Positions 34,411-41,856 of a DNA stretch of 64,000 nt are shown here, one piece after another. The stretch is from contig NZ_LWLS01000127.1 of assembly GCF_001905095.1 (NCBI RefSeq), positions 1-64,000 of the forward strand. Direction: 5' to 3'. The translations under genes and the position numbers were made by a program. The stretch's first letter is position 1; every line of letters starts with the position of its first letter. The stretch is from Micromonospora sp. CB01531 (GTDB lineage Bacteria > Actinomycetota > Actinomycetes > Mycobacteriales > Micromonosporaceae). The notes beneath the pieces are model-generated. The model was given only the letters and a program-made list of their open reading frames with translations. It was not told the DNA's origin and made no database searches.

Positions 34411-35361
34411 ATGAAGATCGGTTACTTCCTGTCCAGCGAGGAGTACGGCCCGGCGGAACTGCTCGCGCAGGCACGCGCCGCCGAGCAGGCCGGCTTCGCG
34501 GCGCTGTGGATCTCCGACCACTATCACCCCTGGCTCGACGTGCAGGGCCAGAGCTCCTTCGTCTGGTCCACGATCGGCGCGCTCAGCCAGGTCTGCTCGC
34601 TACCGGTGACCACCGCGGTGACCTGCCCGATCATGCGAATCCATCCGGCGCTGATCGCCCAGGCCGCGGCCACCAGCGCGGTGCTGCACTCAGGCCGGTT
34701 CGTGCTCGGTGTCGGCACCGGCGAGGCGCTCAACGAGCACATCCTCGGCGACCACTGGCCGCAGCTCGACCTGCGGTTGGCGATGCTGGAGGAGGCGGTC
34801 GAGGTGATGCGCAAGCTGTGGCGCGGCCGGTTCGTCAACCACTACGGCCAGCACTACACGGTGCAGCACGCGCGGATCTACACGTTGCCGGACACTCCCC
34901 CGCCGGTCTACCTGTCCGGCTTCGGTCCGAAGTCGATCGCCCTGGCCGCCCGGATCGGCGACGGCTACATCAGCACCAAACCCGACGCCGACCTGGTCCG
35001 CCGGTTCCGGGACGGCGGCGGCGGCGACAAGCCGTGCCAGGCCGGCTTCAAGGCGGCGTACGCCGAGAGCGAGGACGAGGGCGCTCGGCTCGCGTACGAG
35101 AAGTGGCCGAACGAGGCAATGCCCGGCGAGCTGTCCCAGGTGCTCCCCTCGCCGCGGCACTTCGAGCAGGCCGCGCAGCTGGTCAAGCCGGAGATGATGA
35201 AGCAGTCGTTCGTCTGCGGCAAGAATCCGGACGCCCACCTGGAGATGATCGACAAGTTCGCCAAGGCCGGCTACGACGAGCTCTACGTGACCAACACCGG
35301 CCCGCACTGGCAGGGCCTGCTCGACCTCTATCAGCGCGAGGTGCTGCCCCGGCTGCGTTGA
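34411..35361 (+). CDS. LLM class F420-dependent oxidoreductase
   Basis: A 316-residue luciferase-like enzyme of the glucose-6-phosphate dehydrogenase/TIGR03557-like group that uses coenzyme F420. MKIGYFLSSEEYGPAELLAQ and GFAALWISDHYHPWLDVQGQ (conserved His/Trp near residues 40-45) are present, as are LGVGTGEALNEHILGDHWP and VYLSGFGPKSIALAARIGDGY. The substrate may be a sugar phosphate or another alcohol; it is not certain. GGGGGA lies about 6 bases before the ATG. Confidence 0.93.
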   Translation: MKIGYFLSSEEYGPAELLAQARAAEQAGFAALWISDHYHPWLDVQGQSSFVWSTIGALSQVCSLPVTTAVTCPIMRIHPALIAQAAATSAVLHSGRFVLGVGTGEALNEHILGDHWPQLDLRLAMLEEAVEVMRKLWRGRFVNHYGQHYTVQHARIYTLPDTPPPVYLSGFGPKSIALAARIGDGYISTKPDADLVRRFRDGGGGDKPCQAGFKAAYAESEDEGARLAYEKWPNEAMPGELSQVLPSPRHFEQAAQLVKPEMMKQSFVCGKNPDAHLEMIDKFAKAGYDELYVTNTGPHWQGLLDLYQREVLPRLR

Positions 35362-35385
35362 CCGTCCGGCCGTGCCGGGCCGCCG

Positions 35386-36018
35386 CTAGTCGCCGGGCAG
35401 GACGCCGTGCAGCAGGGTGGCGACCAGCGCGTCCACCAGCTCGGCCGGGGGCTCGGGTGGCGGTCCGGACGGGTCGAGCAGCCGGCCGAGGACCAGGTCG
35501 TGGCAGACGCCGACGACCAGCGTGGCGACCGCCTCCGGGCTGGCCGAGGCGGCCACCCGGCCGAGCCGCCGCTCGGCGTGGACGTAACCGGCGAGTTCCG
35601 TCCGCAGGTCCTGGCCGCCGGCCAGCGGGGTGGCCAGGTCACCCAGGCGGGCCAGCAGTTTCGGCTGGGCGGTCAGCCCGGCGAAGGCCGGCAGGATCGC
35701 CGCGTGCAGCGCCAGCGCCCGCGCCAGGTACGCGCGCAGGTTCGCCGCGACGGTCCCCTCTCCCGGGCGGGGAGCCGCGCCGTCCAGCTCCGCCTCGACC
35801 GCCCGCACGTGCGCGTGCAGCGCGTACGCGAGCAGTTCCTCCTTGTCGGCGAAGTGGTTGTAGAGCACCCCGTCGGCGACCCCGGCCTCCCCGGCGATGT
35901 CCCGGACGGTCAGCCCGGCGGTGCCGCGCCGGGCGACCAGCGCCCGGGCGGCGGCGATCAGGTGCTCCCGTAGGCTCTGCTCGCCGCCGCGCAGCGCCGC
36001 CGCTCGTCTCGGTGCCAT
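35386..36018 (-). CDS. TetR family transcriptional regulator
   Basis: A 210-residue repressor. The N-terminal HTH (LTVRDIAGEAGVADGVLYNHFADKEEL, split at about residues 36-62) is complete, followed by a variable helical ligand-binding domain. The gene starts 30 bases after the methyltransferase stop on the same strand. The palindromic site upstream of the methyltransferase is probably its operator, so it would repress its own operon until a ligand binds (inference). Confidence 0.92.
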   Translation of the reverse strand: MAPRRAAALRGGEQSLREHLIAAARALVARRGTAGLTVRDIAGEAGVADGVLYNHFADKEELLAYALHAHVRAVEAELDGAAPRPGEGTVAANLRAYLARALALHAAILPAFAGLTAQPKLLARLGDLATPLAGGQDLRTELAGYVHAERRLGRVAASASPEAVATLVVGVCHDLVLGRLLDPSGPPPEPPAELVDALVATLLHGVLPGD

Positions 36019-36048
36019 GAGGGGGCATCCTAAGGAGGCGCTTGGCGG

Positions 36049-36885
36049 TCAGTCGGGGCACCGGGCGGTGACCAGCCAGGCCGCGCCCTGCAGGTGCACC
36101 CCGTCCGAGCCCTCGTACGGGCGCATGGCCTCGACCAGCGCGGCCTGGACCCGCTCGCCGACCGCCGCGTCGAGCGGGGCGAGCTGGTGCTGGACCGGCC
36201 CCCAGCCGGCGAGGAAGGCAGCCGCGTCCGCCGCGTCCCGCCCCCACCGTCCCAGCGCCGGCCGCGGGGCGCAGGCCACCTCGACGAACCCGGCGTCGGC
36301 GAGCACCCCGCGGACGACGTCGGGGTCGGCGAAGGAGAGCGGTTCGCCGGCGGCCGTGCCGTCGGTGCCCGGCGGCAGGTGCGCGGCGAGGGATGCGAGC
36401 ACTCCGCCGAGGTCGCCCCGCCGGACGTCGTCGAGGCAGACGAAGGTGAGCCGGCCGCCCGGGCGCAGCGCCCGGCGTACGTTGGCGAACGCGGCGACCG
36501 GGTCGGCGAAGAACATCACCCCGAACCGGCTCAGCGCGACGTCGAACCCTGCGGCCGGGAACGGGTGCACCTGGGCGTCGCCGCGGACGAAGTCCACGTT
36601 GTCCACGCCCTCGTCGGCCGCCGACGCCCGGGCCCGGTCGAGCATCGGCGTGGAGAAGTCGACGCCGACCGCGTGGCCGGTGCCGGAGCGCCGGGCGGCG
36701 AGCCGGGTGAGCTGCCCGTTGCCGCAGCCGATGTCGAGCACCCGGTCACCGGGCCGGACGGCGGCGAGCAGCAGCTCGTTGAAGCCGCTGTTGACGGCGT
36801 CGTAGCGGGCCTGGTGCGCGGCCCAGTGTCGCCCCTCGTAACCGTTCCAGGCCTGCTCCTGATGCCCGTTCACGATCGTCCCCAC
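36049..36885 (-). CDS. class I SAM-dependent methyltransferase
   Basis: A 278-residue methyltransferase. The SAM motif is VLDIGCGNGQLTRLAARRSG (near residues 49-68), followed by AVGVDFSTPMLDRARA and FDVALSRFGVMFFADPVAAF. The N-terminus EQAWNGYEGRHWAAHQARYD is typical of small-molecule methyltransferases of this group. The substrate is unknown. GGAGG stands about 5 bases before the GTG at 36885. It is probably co-transcribed with, and controlled by, the TetR gene downstream. Confidence 0.9.
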   Translation of the reverse strand: MGTIVNGHQEQAWNGYEGRHWAAHQARYDAVNSGFNELLLAAVRPGDRVLDIGCGNGQLTRLAARRSGTGHAVGVDFSTPMLDRARASAADEGVDNVDFVRGDAQVHPFPAAGFDVALSRFGVMFFADPVAAFANVRRALRPGGRLTFVCLDDVRRGDLGGVLASLAAHLPPGTDGTAAGEPLSFADPDVVRGVLADAGFVEVACAPRPALGRWGRDAADAAAFLAGWGPVQHQLAPLDAAVGERVQAALVEAMRPYEGSDGVHLQGAAWLVTARCPD

Positions 36886-36899
36886 CCCGGCCTCCTTAA

Positions 36900-36918
36900 T
36901 GAACGACTGTTCATGAAC
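36900..36918 (-). promoter_or_regulatory. palindromic operator for the methyltransferase-tetR operon
   Basis: TGAAC-GACT-GTTCA (36900-36913) overlaps the perfect 10-bp palindrome GTTCATGAAC (36909-36918), giving three regularly placed half-sites just before the methyltransferase ribosome site. The composition is AT-richer than the surroundings. Confidence 0.6.
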
Positions 36919-37064
36919 GCGTATTCAGAATGGACTCGACGAGCAGGCCCGTCAACACCTGGTCCGGTTTCGGCCGTGATCGACGGGGGTACCGCGTGGT
37001 GCACAGCCACATACGGCATCCGGAATGAGGTCCCGGCCTGGTGCTGAGCTACGAGGAGGACCGG

Positions 37065-37148
37065 ATGACGGTGCTCTTCGACGAGGTGGGCTACCAGACG
37101 TTGTCCGTGCGCGTGGTGTCCGAACAGGGCCTGCTGACGCTGGACTAG
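37065..37148 (+). CDS. 27-residue ORF or gene remnant
   Basis: A 28-codon frame with a good ribosome site (GAGGAGG, about 6 bases before the ATG). It encodes MTVLFDEVGYQTLSVRVV followed by SEQGLLTLD. The sequence resembles the end of a longer protein, perhaps the C-terminus of a helicase, so it may be a remnant rather than a gene. The rest of 36886-37212 shows only the operator described above and no other gene. Confidence 0.35.
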   Translation: MTVLFDEVGYQTLSVRVVSEQGLLTLD

Positions 37149-37212
37149 CCTGACCCGGGCACACCAGGCGTGCCCGTCCACACACGACCACCACGGCGAA
37201 AGGGGCTTGATC

Positions 37213-37716
37213 GTGATCGAGCAGCCGGCGTACACCGGGTTCGGTTTCTCCGACGAGGAGTGGGGGCTGCTGGTCGGGCTGCCGCAGTCCGTCCTCACCG
37301 CGGCGAGCGCGGCGGAGTCCGACGGCGCCCGACGCACCATGGCCGAGAACGCCGCCGGGCTGGAGACCATCGCGGCCGGACGCGAATCGGCCAGCCCGCT
37401 GGTGGCCGCCGTCGCCGGCGAGGTCGTCGCCCGAGTGGGTGACCCGGAGATCGGCGCGGAGCTGCCGGTCATCGAGCCCGCCGACCCGCAGGCGATGACC
37501 GACGACGTGCTCGCCCGGGCCGCGCAGGCGTCGACCCTGCTGGCCACCAAGGTGGACGAGGGGCAGGCCGGGGCCTACCGGCACTGGCTGGTGGAGATCG
37601 CCGAGCAGGTGGTGGGTGCCGCCGCCAGCGGCGGCCTGCTGGGCCTCGGCGGCGACGTGGTCAGCGACTCGGAGCGCCACTTCCGGGACCGGCTGGCGCA
37701 GGTCCTGAACGACTGA
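37213..37716 (+). CDS. conserved hypothetical protein
   Basis: A 167-residue soluble, acidic, mainly helical protein (FSDEEWGLLVGLPQSVLTAA, AGAYRHWLVEIAEQVVGAAA, GGDVVSDSERHFRDRLAQVL). No known domain is recognised with confidence. AGGGG lies 7 bases before the GTG at 37213, which is preferred to a TTG two codons earlier. A short hairpin follows the stop. Confidence 0.75.
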   Translation: MIEQPAYTGFGFSDEEWGLLVGLPQSVLTAASAAESDGARRTMAENAAGLETIAAGRESASPLVAAVAGEVVARVGDPEIGAELPVIEPADPQAMTDDVLARAAQASTLLATKVDEGQAGAYRHWLVEIAEQVVGAAASGGLLGLGGDVVSDSERHFRDRLAQVLND

Positions 37717-37721
37717 TCCGG

Positions 37722-37739
37722 GGGCGCGACCCCGCGCCC
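37722..37739 (+). terminator. short hairpin terminator
   Basis: GGGCGCG (37722-37728) pairs with CGCGCCC (37733-37739), 6 bases after the stop of the hypothetical gene. Confidence 0.45.
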
Positions 37740-37886
37740 GGCCCGGGACACCGGCCGAGGCCGACGGATCTAACAGATGAAGTTATCCTCGTCAATGACG
37801 GATATCAGACGCCCCACGACCGCAGACTGCGGCCTCCGTGGGACGTCGTCATGGATGGAGGGTGACCGAAACACGGGGGTCGTGCC

Positions 37887-38930
37887 ATGGAAATGATGCT
37901 CAACCGGATAATTCTCGACACCGAGCGGGTGCCCGCAGCCGATCGCTTCGGGCTGTGGCTGGACATGCTCGCCGACTCGCCCGCGCCCCTGCGGGTACGC
38001 ACCGAGCACGCCGACGACTTCGTGGCGCGGGCGGACACCATCGACCTGGGCCGGATGCGGCTGGTCCGCTACCGCTACCCGTCGCTGGACTGCGTCCGGA
38101 GCCGGAAGCTGATCCAGCGCTCCGACCCGGACTACTACGTGCTCGCGCTGACCCTCGCCGGCACCGGCACGGCGGACCAGGCCGGCCAACGGAGCGAATG
38201 CCGCCCCGGCGACTTCACTTTCTACGACTGCTCCCGGCCGCACGAGGTCAGCCACCACGGCGAGCACCACGGGCCCGCGCACCCCAGCTCGATCGTGGCC
38301 TTCATCCCGTACGACGCGCTGCCGCTGCCCCACCGCCGGCTCGCCGCGCTGTTCGCGGGCCGGATGCCCGGGAACGAGGGGATCGGGGCGCTGCTCGCCG
38401 ACTACCTCATCCGGATCACCGGTCACCCCGAGCAGTACCACGCGGCGGACGCCGAACGGTTGGCCGGCATCGGGCTCGACCTGGTGTCCATGATGCTCGG
38501 CCGGCATCTAGTGTCCGAGGACGTGGTACCCACCGAGGTCCGCCGCCAGGCGCTGCTGGCCCAGGTGCGCTCCCACATCCGCCAGCACCTGGGGGACACC
38601 ACGCTGAGCCCGCAGTCGATCGCGGACGCGCACCACATCTCAGTGCGGTCGCTGCACCGGCTCTTCGAGGCCGAGGAGACCACGGTGGCGGCGTGCATCC
38701 GGGACCAGCGGCTGGAGCGGTGCCGGCGCGACCTCGCCGACCCGGCCCTGCGCGACCGGCCGATCCAGCTGATCGCGGGCCGCTGGGGCTTCCGGGACAA
38801 GGCCCACTTCAGCCGCGCCTTCCGGGCCGCGCACGAGGAGACTCCTCAGGCGTACCGGGTGCGGCACCTCGAACAGGCACGCATCGTCAACACTCCGGCG
38901 TCCGTAATCAACTCGCAGCGGACATACTGA
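37887..38930 (+). CDS. AraC family transcriptional regulator
   Basis: A 347-residue regulator with an N-terminal AraC-binding-like domain (RPGDFTFYDCSRPHEVSHHG is part of its cupin fold). The C-terminal double HTH is intact: LSPQSIADAHHISVRSLHRL and the second helix pair in LIAGRWGFRDKAHFSRAFRA, ending HEETPQAYR. It probably activates a nearby or distant catabolic or stress gene; the ligand is unknown. The region before it (about 37760-37810) is unusually AT-rich and may hold its promoter. Confidence 0.92.
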   Translation: MEMMLNRIILDTERVPAADRFGLWLDMLADSPAPLRVRTEHADDFVARADTIDLGRMRLVRYRYPSLDCVRSRKLIQRSDPDYYVLALTLAGTGTADQAGQRSECRPGDFTFYDCSRPHEVSHHGEHHGPAHPSSIVAFIPYDALPLPHRRLAALFAGRMPGNEGIGALLADYLIRITGHPEQYHAADAERLAGIGLDLVSMMLGRHLVSEDVVPTEVRRQALLAQVRSHIRQHLGDTTLSPQSIADAHHISVRSLHRLFEAEETTVAACIRDQRLERCRRDLADPALRDRPIQLIAGRWGFRDKAHFSRAFRAAHEETPQAYRVRHLEQARIVNTPASVINSQRTY

Positions 38931-38990
38931 TCCCGGGCCGACAGCCGGGAGACCGGCGCGGCCCACTGGTAACGGGGGGCCGCGGCGAGG

Positions 38991-39015
38991 CGCCCGCGAC
39001 AGGTCGTCGCGGGCG
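38991..39015. terminator. hairpin terminator after the AraC gene
   Basis: A perfect 10-bp stem (38991-39000 with 39006-39015) and 5-base loop in the gap between convergent genes. Confidence 0.65.
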
Positions 39016-39095
39016 GCCGCCCGGTGCCGGCGCCTCCGCGACCCTCGCGGACCGGCCAGTTCCCCCGCCGGCCGTCGACGGCCACGCCGGATTCC

Positions 39096-39134
39096 GGCCC
39101 CGTCCATCTCCCCCCAGGACCTCACGACGGGGCC
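39096..39134 (-). terminator. hairpin at the end of the heptose-topoisomerase operon
   Basis: GGCCCCGTC (39096-39104) pairs with GACGGGGCC (39126-39134), directly after the topoisomerase stop. Confidence 0.5.
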
Positions 39135-39136
39135 GG

Positions 39137-40123
39137 TCAGGCCGCCTCCTCCAGCAGCGCCAGCACGGCCTTCTCCACCGTCTCCCGCGGCGTCGCCGGC
39201 TCCACCGGGACCACCACCCCGTCGTGGTAGAGGTCCACCACCCGCGGGTCCACGTAGGACGTGCGGGCCACGGTGGGCGTGTTGCCGAGCAGGTCGGCGA
39301 CCGAGCGCATCACCGCGGCGACCGCCCGCTTCCGGGCCGTCGCGGAGCGCTGGGCGCCGGCCGTCGCCAGCTCGGTGGCGGCCAGCACGGTGGCGTGCCA
39401 GGTGCGGAAGTCCTTGGCGGTCATCTCCCCGCCGCTGGCGTCCCGCAGGTAGTCGTTGACCTCGTCGCTGCGTACGTCCTTCCAGAGCCGGCCGTCCCAG
39501 TAGCCGAACAGCCGCTCCTCGGTCCGCCGCCGGCGCCGCAGGCTGGTCAGCACCTGGCACAGCTCGGCGTCCTCGATCCGGCGTACCTGCTCGACGCCGC
39601 CCTTCGCCGGGAACTCGAAGACCACGCAGCCGCCCCGGGACCGGGCGTGCTCGGGGCGCAGGGTGGCGACGCCGAAGGTGGGGTCGTCGCCGGTGGCGTA
39701 CTGGTCGCTGCCGACCCGAAAGGTGCCCATGTCCAGCAGCCGGGCGACGGTGGCGAGGACGCGTTCCCGGCGCAGCCCGCGCAGCGCCAGGTCGTGGTCC
39801 ACCTGGTCGCGCAGCACCGGTAGCCGGTGCGCCACCTCCAGCACGTGGTCGAACTTGGCTTCGTCCCGCTTCTGCCGCCACTGCGGGTGGTAGAGGTACT
39901 GCTTGCGCCCGGCCGCGTCGATGCCGGTGGCCTGGATGTGCCCGTTGGGGTACGGCGAGATCCACACGTCCCGCCAGGCCGGCGGGATGACGAGATCGCG
40001 CAGCCGGGCCAGCTCGTCGGGGTCGCGGACCGGCGCGCCCTCCGGGTCGACGAAGAGCCAGCCCTTGCCGCGCCGCCGGCGTCCGTACCCCGGGCGGCCC
40101 GGATCGCTACGCCGTAATCGCAC
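39137..40123 (-). CDS. type IB DNA topoisomerase
   Basis: A 328-residue topoisomerase of the poxvirus-like IB family, which nicks one strand through a 3'-phosphotyrosine and relaxes supercoils. The N-terminal domain has WLFVDPEGAPV and WRDVWISPYPNGHIQATGID with GRKQYLYHPQWRQKRDEAKF. The catalytic domain has FRVGSDQYA, the Arg/Lys motifs and TAKDFRTWHATVLAA. The tyrosine is probably in ARTSYVDPRVVDLY. The GTG at 40123 matches the family start (VRLRRSDPGRPGYGRRR) and overlaps the GT9 gene by 17 bases. Its place at the end of a sugar operon is unexpected. Confidence 0.9.
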   Translation of the reverse strand: MRLRRSDPGRPGYGRRRRGKGWLFVDPEGAPVRDPDELARLRDLVIPPAWRDVWISPYPNGHIQATGIDAAGRKQYLYHPQWRQKRDEAKFDHVLEVAHRLPVLRDQVDHDLALRGLRRERVLATVARLLDMGTFRVGSDQYATGDDPTFGVATLRPEHARSRGGCVVFEFPAKGGVEQVRRIEDAELCQVLTSLRRRRRTEERLFGYWDGRLWKDVRSDEVNDYLRDASGGEMTAKDFRTWHATVLAATELATAGAQRSATARKRAVAAVMRSVADLLGNTPTVARTSYVDPRVVDLYHDGVVVPVEPATPRETVEKAVLALLEEAA

Positions 40124-41078
40124 CGGAGACTCGCATCGCCCGTTCCGCCTCGTCCACGGCGGCCAGCACCTCGTCCACCTGAATGGCCGCAAGAGTCGGG
40201 TGGCTTCCTACCCCGACGCCGGCCCGCCAACCCGGATCGCGCCCGGGGCGGCGCGTGACGTCGAGCACCCGGTGCCGGGGCCGGTCCGGCGGCGGCCCCC
40301 AGTGCGCCGACGGCACCGGCCCGAAGAGCACCACCGACGCGGTGCCGTACCCGGTGGCCAGGTGGGCCACCCCGGTGTCCCCGCTGATCACCAGCCGGGC
40401 GTCGGCAACCAGGGCGGCCAGTTCGGCCAGGTCGGTCCGGCCGGCGAGCACCGCGTCCGGCGGCAGCCCGGCGTCCCGGGCGATCCGGGCGGACAGGTCC
40501 CGCTCGCCGGTCAAACCGGTGAGCACCACCCGGTGCCCCCGGTCGGCGAGGGCCCGGGCGAGCGCCGCGAACCGCCCCGCCGGCCAGCGCTTCGCCGGGA
40601 TCTTGCTCCCCGGGTGCAGCACGGTGACGCCGGCCGGCATCCCGGCGGCGGGCGGGCGGCGCAGCGCCAGGTCGCCCGGGGCGGCCGGCAGGCCGTACCA
40701 GTCCAGCAGCCGGCACCAGCGGCGGACCTCGTGCTCGTCGTCGTCCCACGGCGGGCCGTCACCGTGCCCCGCCTCGGCGTTCGCGAAGGCGAGCAGCCGG
40801 CCGGGCCGGGCGGCGGCGAGCATCCGGTGCGACCGCGGGCCCCGGCCGTGCAGGTTGACCGCCACCTCCGGCGGCGCGCCGGACCAGGCCGGGTGATCCG
40901 CCAGCCCGTCGGTGGGCAGCACCCGGTCAATCCCGCCGACCAGGTCGGCCAGCGGCGCCAGCCAGGCCGGCGCGGCCAGCACCAGCTCGCGGTCCGGGAA
41001 GCCGGCCCGCAGGCCGCGCAGCGCCGGGACGGCGGTGGCCAGGTCGCCGACGCCGAGCGCCCGGAGCACGAGGATCAC
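40107..41078 (-). CDS. glycosyltransferase family 9 protein (heptosyltransferase-like)
   Basis: A 323-residue GT9 enzyme, the family of LPS heptosyltransferases. ALGVGDLATAVPALRGLRAG is the N-terminal acceptor-site loop. In the nucleotide-sugar half, VTVLHPGSKIPAKRWPAGRF and ISGDTGVAHLATGYGTASVV are the standard motifs. With the ADP-heptose genes upstream, it likely transfers heptose to a lipid-linked or cell-wall acceptor (inference). The GTG at 41078 overlaps the stop of the dehydrogenase gene (GTGA). Confidence 0.88.
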   Translation of the reverse strand: MILVLRALGVGDLATAVPALRGLRAGFPDRELVLAAPAWLAPLADLVGGIDRVLPTDGLADHPAWSGAPPEVAVNLHGRGPRSHRMLAAARPGRLLAFANAEAGHGDGPPWDDDEHEVRRWCRLLDWYGLPAAPGDLALRRPPAAGMPAGVTVLHPGSKIPAKRWPAGRFAALARALADRGHRVVLTGLTGERDLSARIARDAGLPPDAVLAGRTDLAELAALVADARLVISGDTGVAHLATGYGTASVVLFGPVPSAHWGPPPDRPRHRVLDVTRRPGRDPGWRAGVGVGSHPTLAAIQVDEVLAAVDEAERAMRVSGAITA

Positions 41079-41776
41079 GGGTACGAGGATTCCTGCTCGG
41101 CGCAGACCACCATCTCCCGTACGGCGCAGCCGGCCGGCTGGGAGAGGGCGAACATGATCGCGGCGGCGGTGTCGGCGGGTTCGTTGAGCGCCGCGTCGGG
41201 GCCGGGCCGGTACTGCGCGTCCCGCTCGTCGAAGAACGCGGTGCGCATGCCGCCGGGGATGAGCAGGGTGACGCCGACCGCGCCGGCCAGTTCGGCGGCG
41301 AGCGCCCGGGTGAAGCCGACCACGCCGAACTTCGCCGCGCAGTACGCGGTGGCGTCGCTGACCGCCTTCACGCCGAGGGTGGAGGCGACCGTGACGATGT
41401 TCCCCCGGGCGGCTTCCAGGTACGGCAGCGCGGCCCGGATCACCGCGGCCGTGGCGAGCAGGTCGACCGTGACGATCCGTTCCCAGGTCTCCCCCGGGAT
41501 GTCGGCCAGCCGGCCCGGCATGTCCATGCCGGCGGCGGTGACCACGGCGTCCAGCCCGCCGGAACGTTCGGCCAGCTCCCGGGTTGCGGCCTCGGCGGCC
41601 CGGGTGTCGGCCAGGTCGCACTCGATCCACGGAACCCCGTCCGCGGGACGCTGCCGGTCCAGCACGAGGGGACGGCCGCCGGCGCGGGCCACCGCGGTGA
41701 CCACCGCGGCGCCCAGTCCGCTCGCGCCGCCGGTGACCAGGACGGTGGGGCCCGCCCCGGGTGGACTGCTGCTCAT
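41075..41776 (-). CDS. short-chain dehydrogenase/reductase
   Basis: A 233-residue classical SDR. The NAD(P) loop is VLVTGGASGLGAAVV, the catalytic Ser is in IVTVASTLGVKAV, and Tyr/Lys are in TAYCAAKFGVVGFTRALAAE. It may oxidise or reduce a sugar nucleotide or glycan intermediate of this operon. It is too short, and of the wrong subclass, to be HldD, the ADP-heptose 6-epimerase, which is an extended SDR of about 310 residues. GGAGG lies 5 bases before the ATG. Confidence 0.9.
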   Translation of the reverse strand: MSSSPPGAGPTVLVTGGASGLGAAVVTAVARAGGRPLVLDRQRPADGVPWIECDLADTRAAEAATRELAERSGGLDAVVTAAGMDMPGRLADIPGETWERIVTVDLLATAAVIRAALPYLEAARGNIVTVASTLGVKAVSDATAYCAAKFGVVGFTRALAAELAGAVGVTLLIPGGMRTAFFDERDAQYRPGPDAALNEPADTAAAIMFALSQPAGCAVREMVVCAEQESSYP

Positions 41777-41856
41777 GCCGCCTCCTCGCTCCGCTCGACG
41801 CCGGCATGAGGCACCACCGCACTGCGTTGATGATTCGCTCGCTGACGCTCGCTCAT
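41773..41856 (-). repeat. short repeat-like segment with 27-residue ORF between hldE and the SDR gene
   Basis: The 76 bases between hldE and the dehydrogenase contain GAGCGAGCG and GAGCGGAGCGAGGAGG motifs that look like an interspersed repeat. In frame they encode MSERQRANHQRSAVVPH and then AGVERSEEAA. The ATG overlaps the hldE stop and the TGA overlaps the next ATG. It supplies the ribosome site of the dehydrogenase gene. It may be a spacer repeat, or a coupled leader peptide. Confidence 0.4.
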
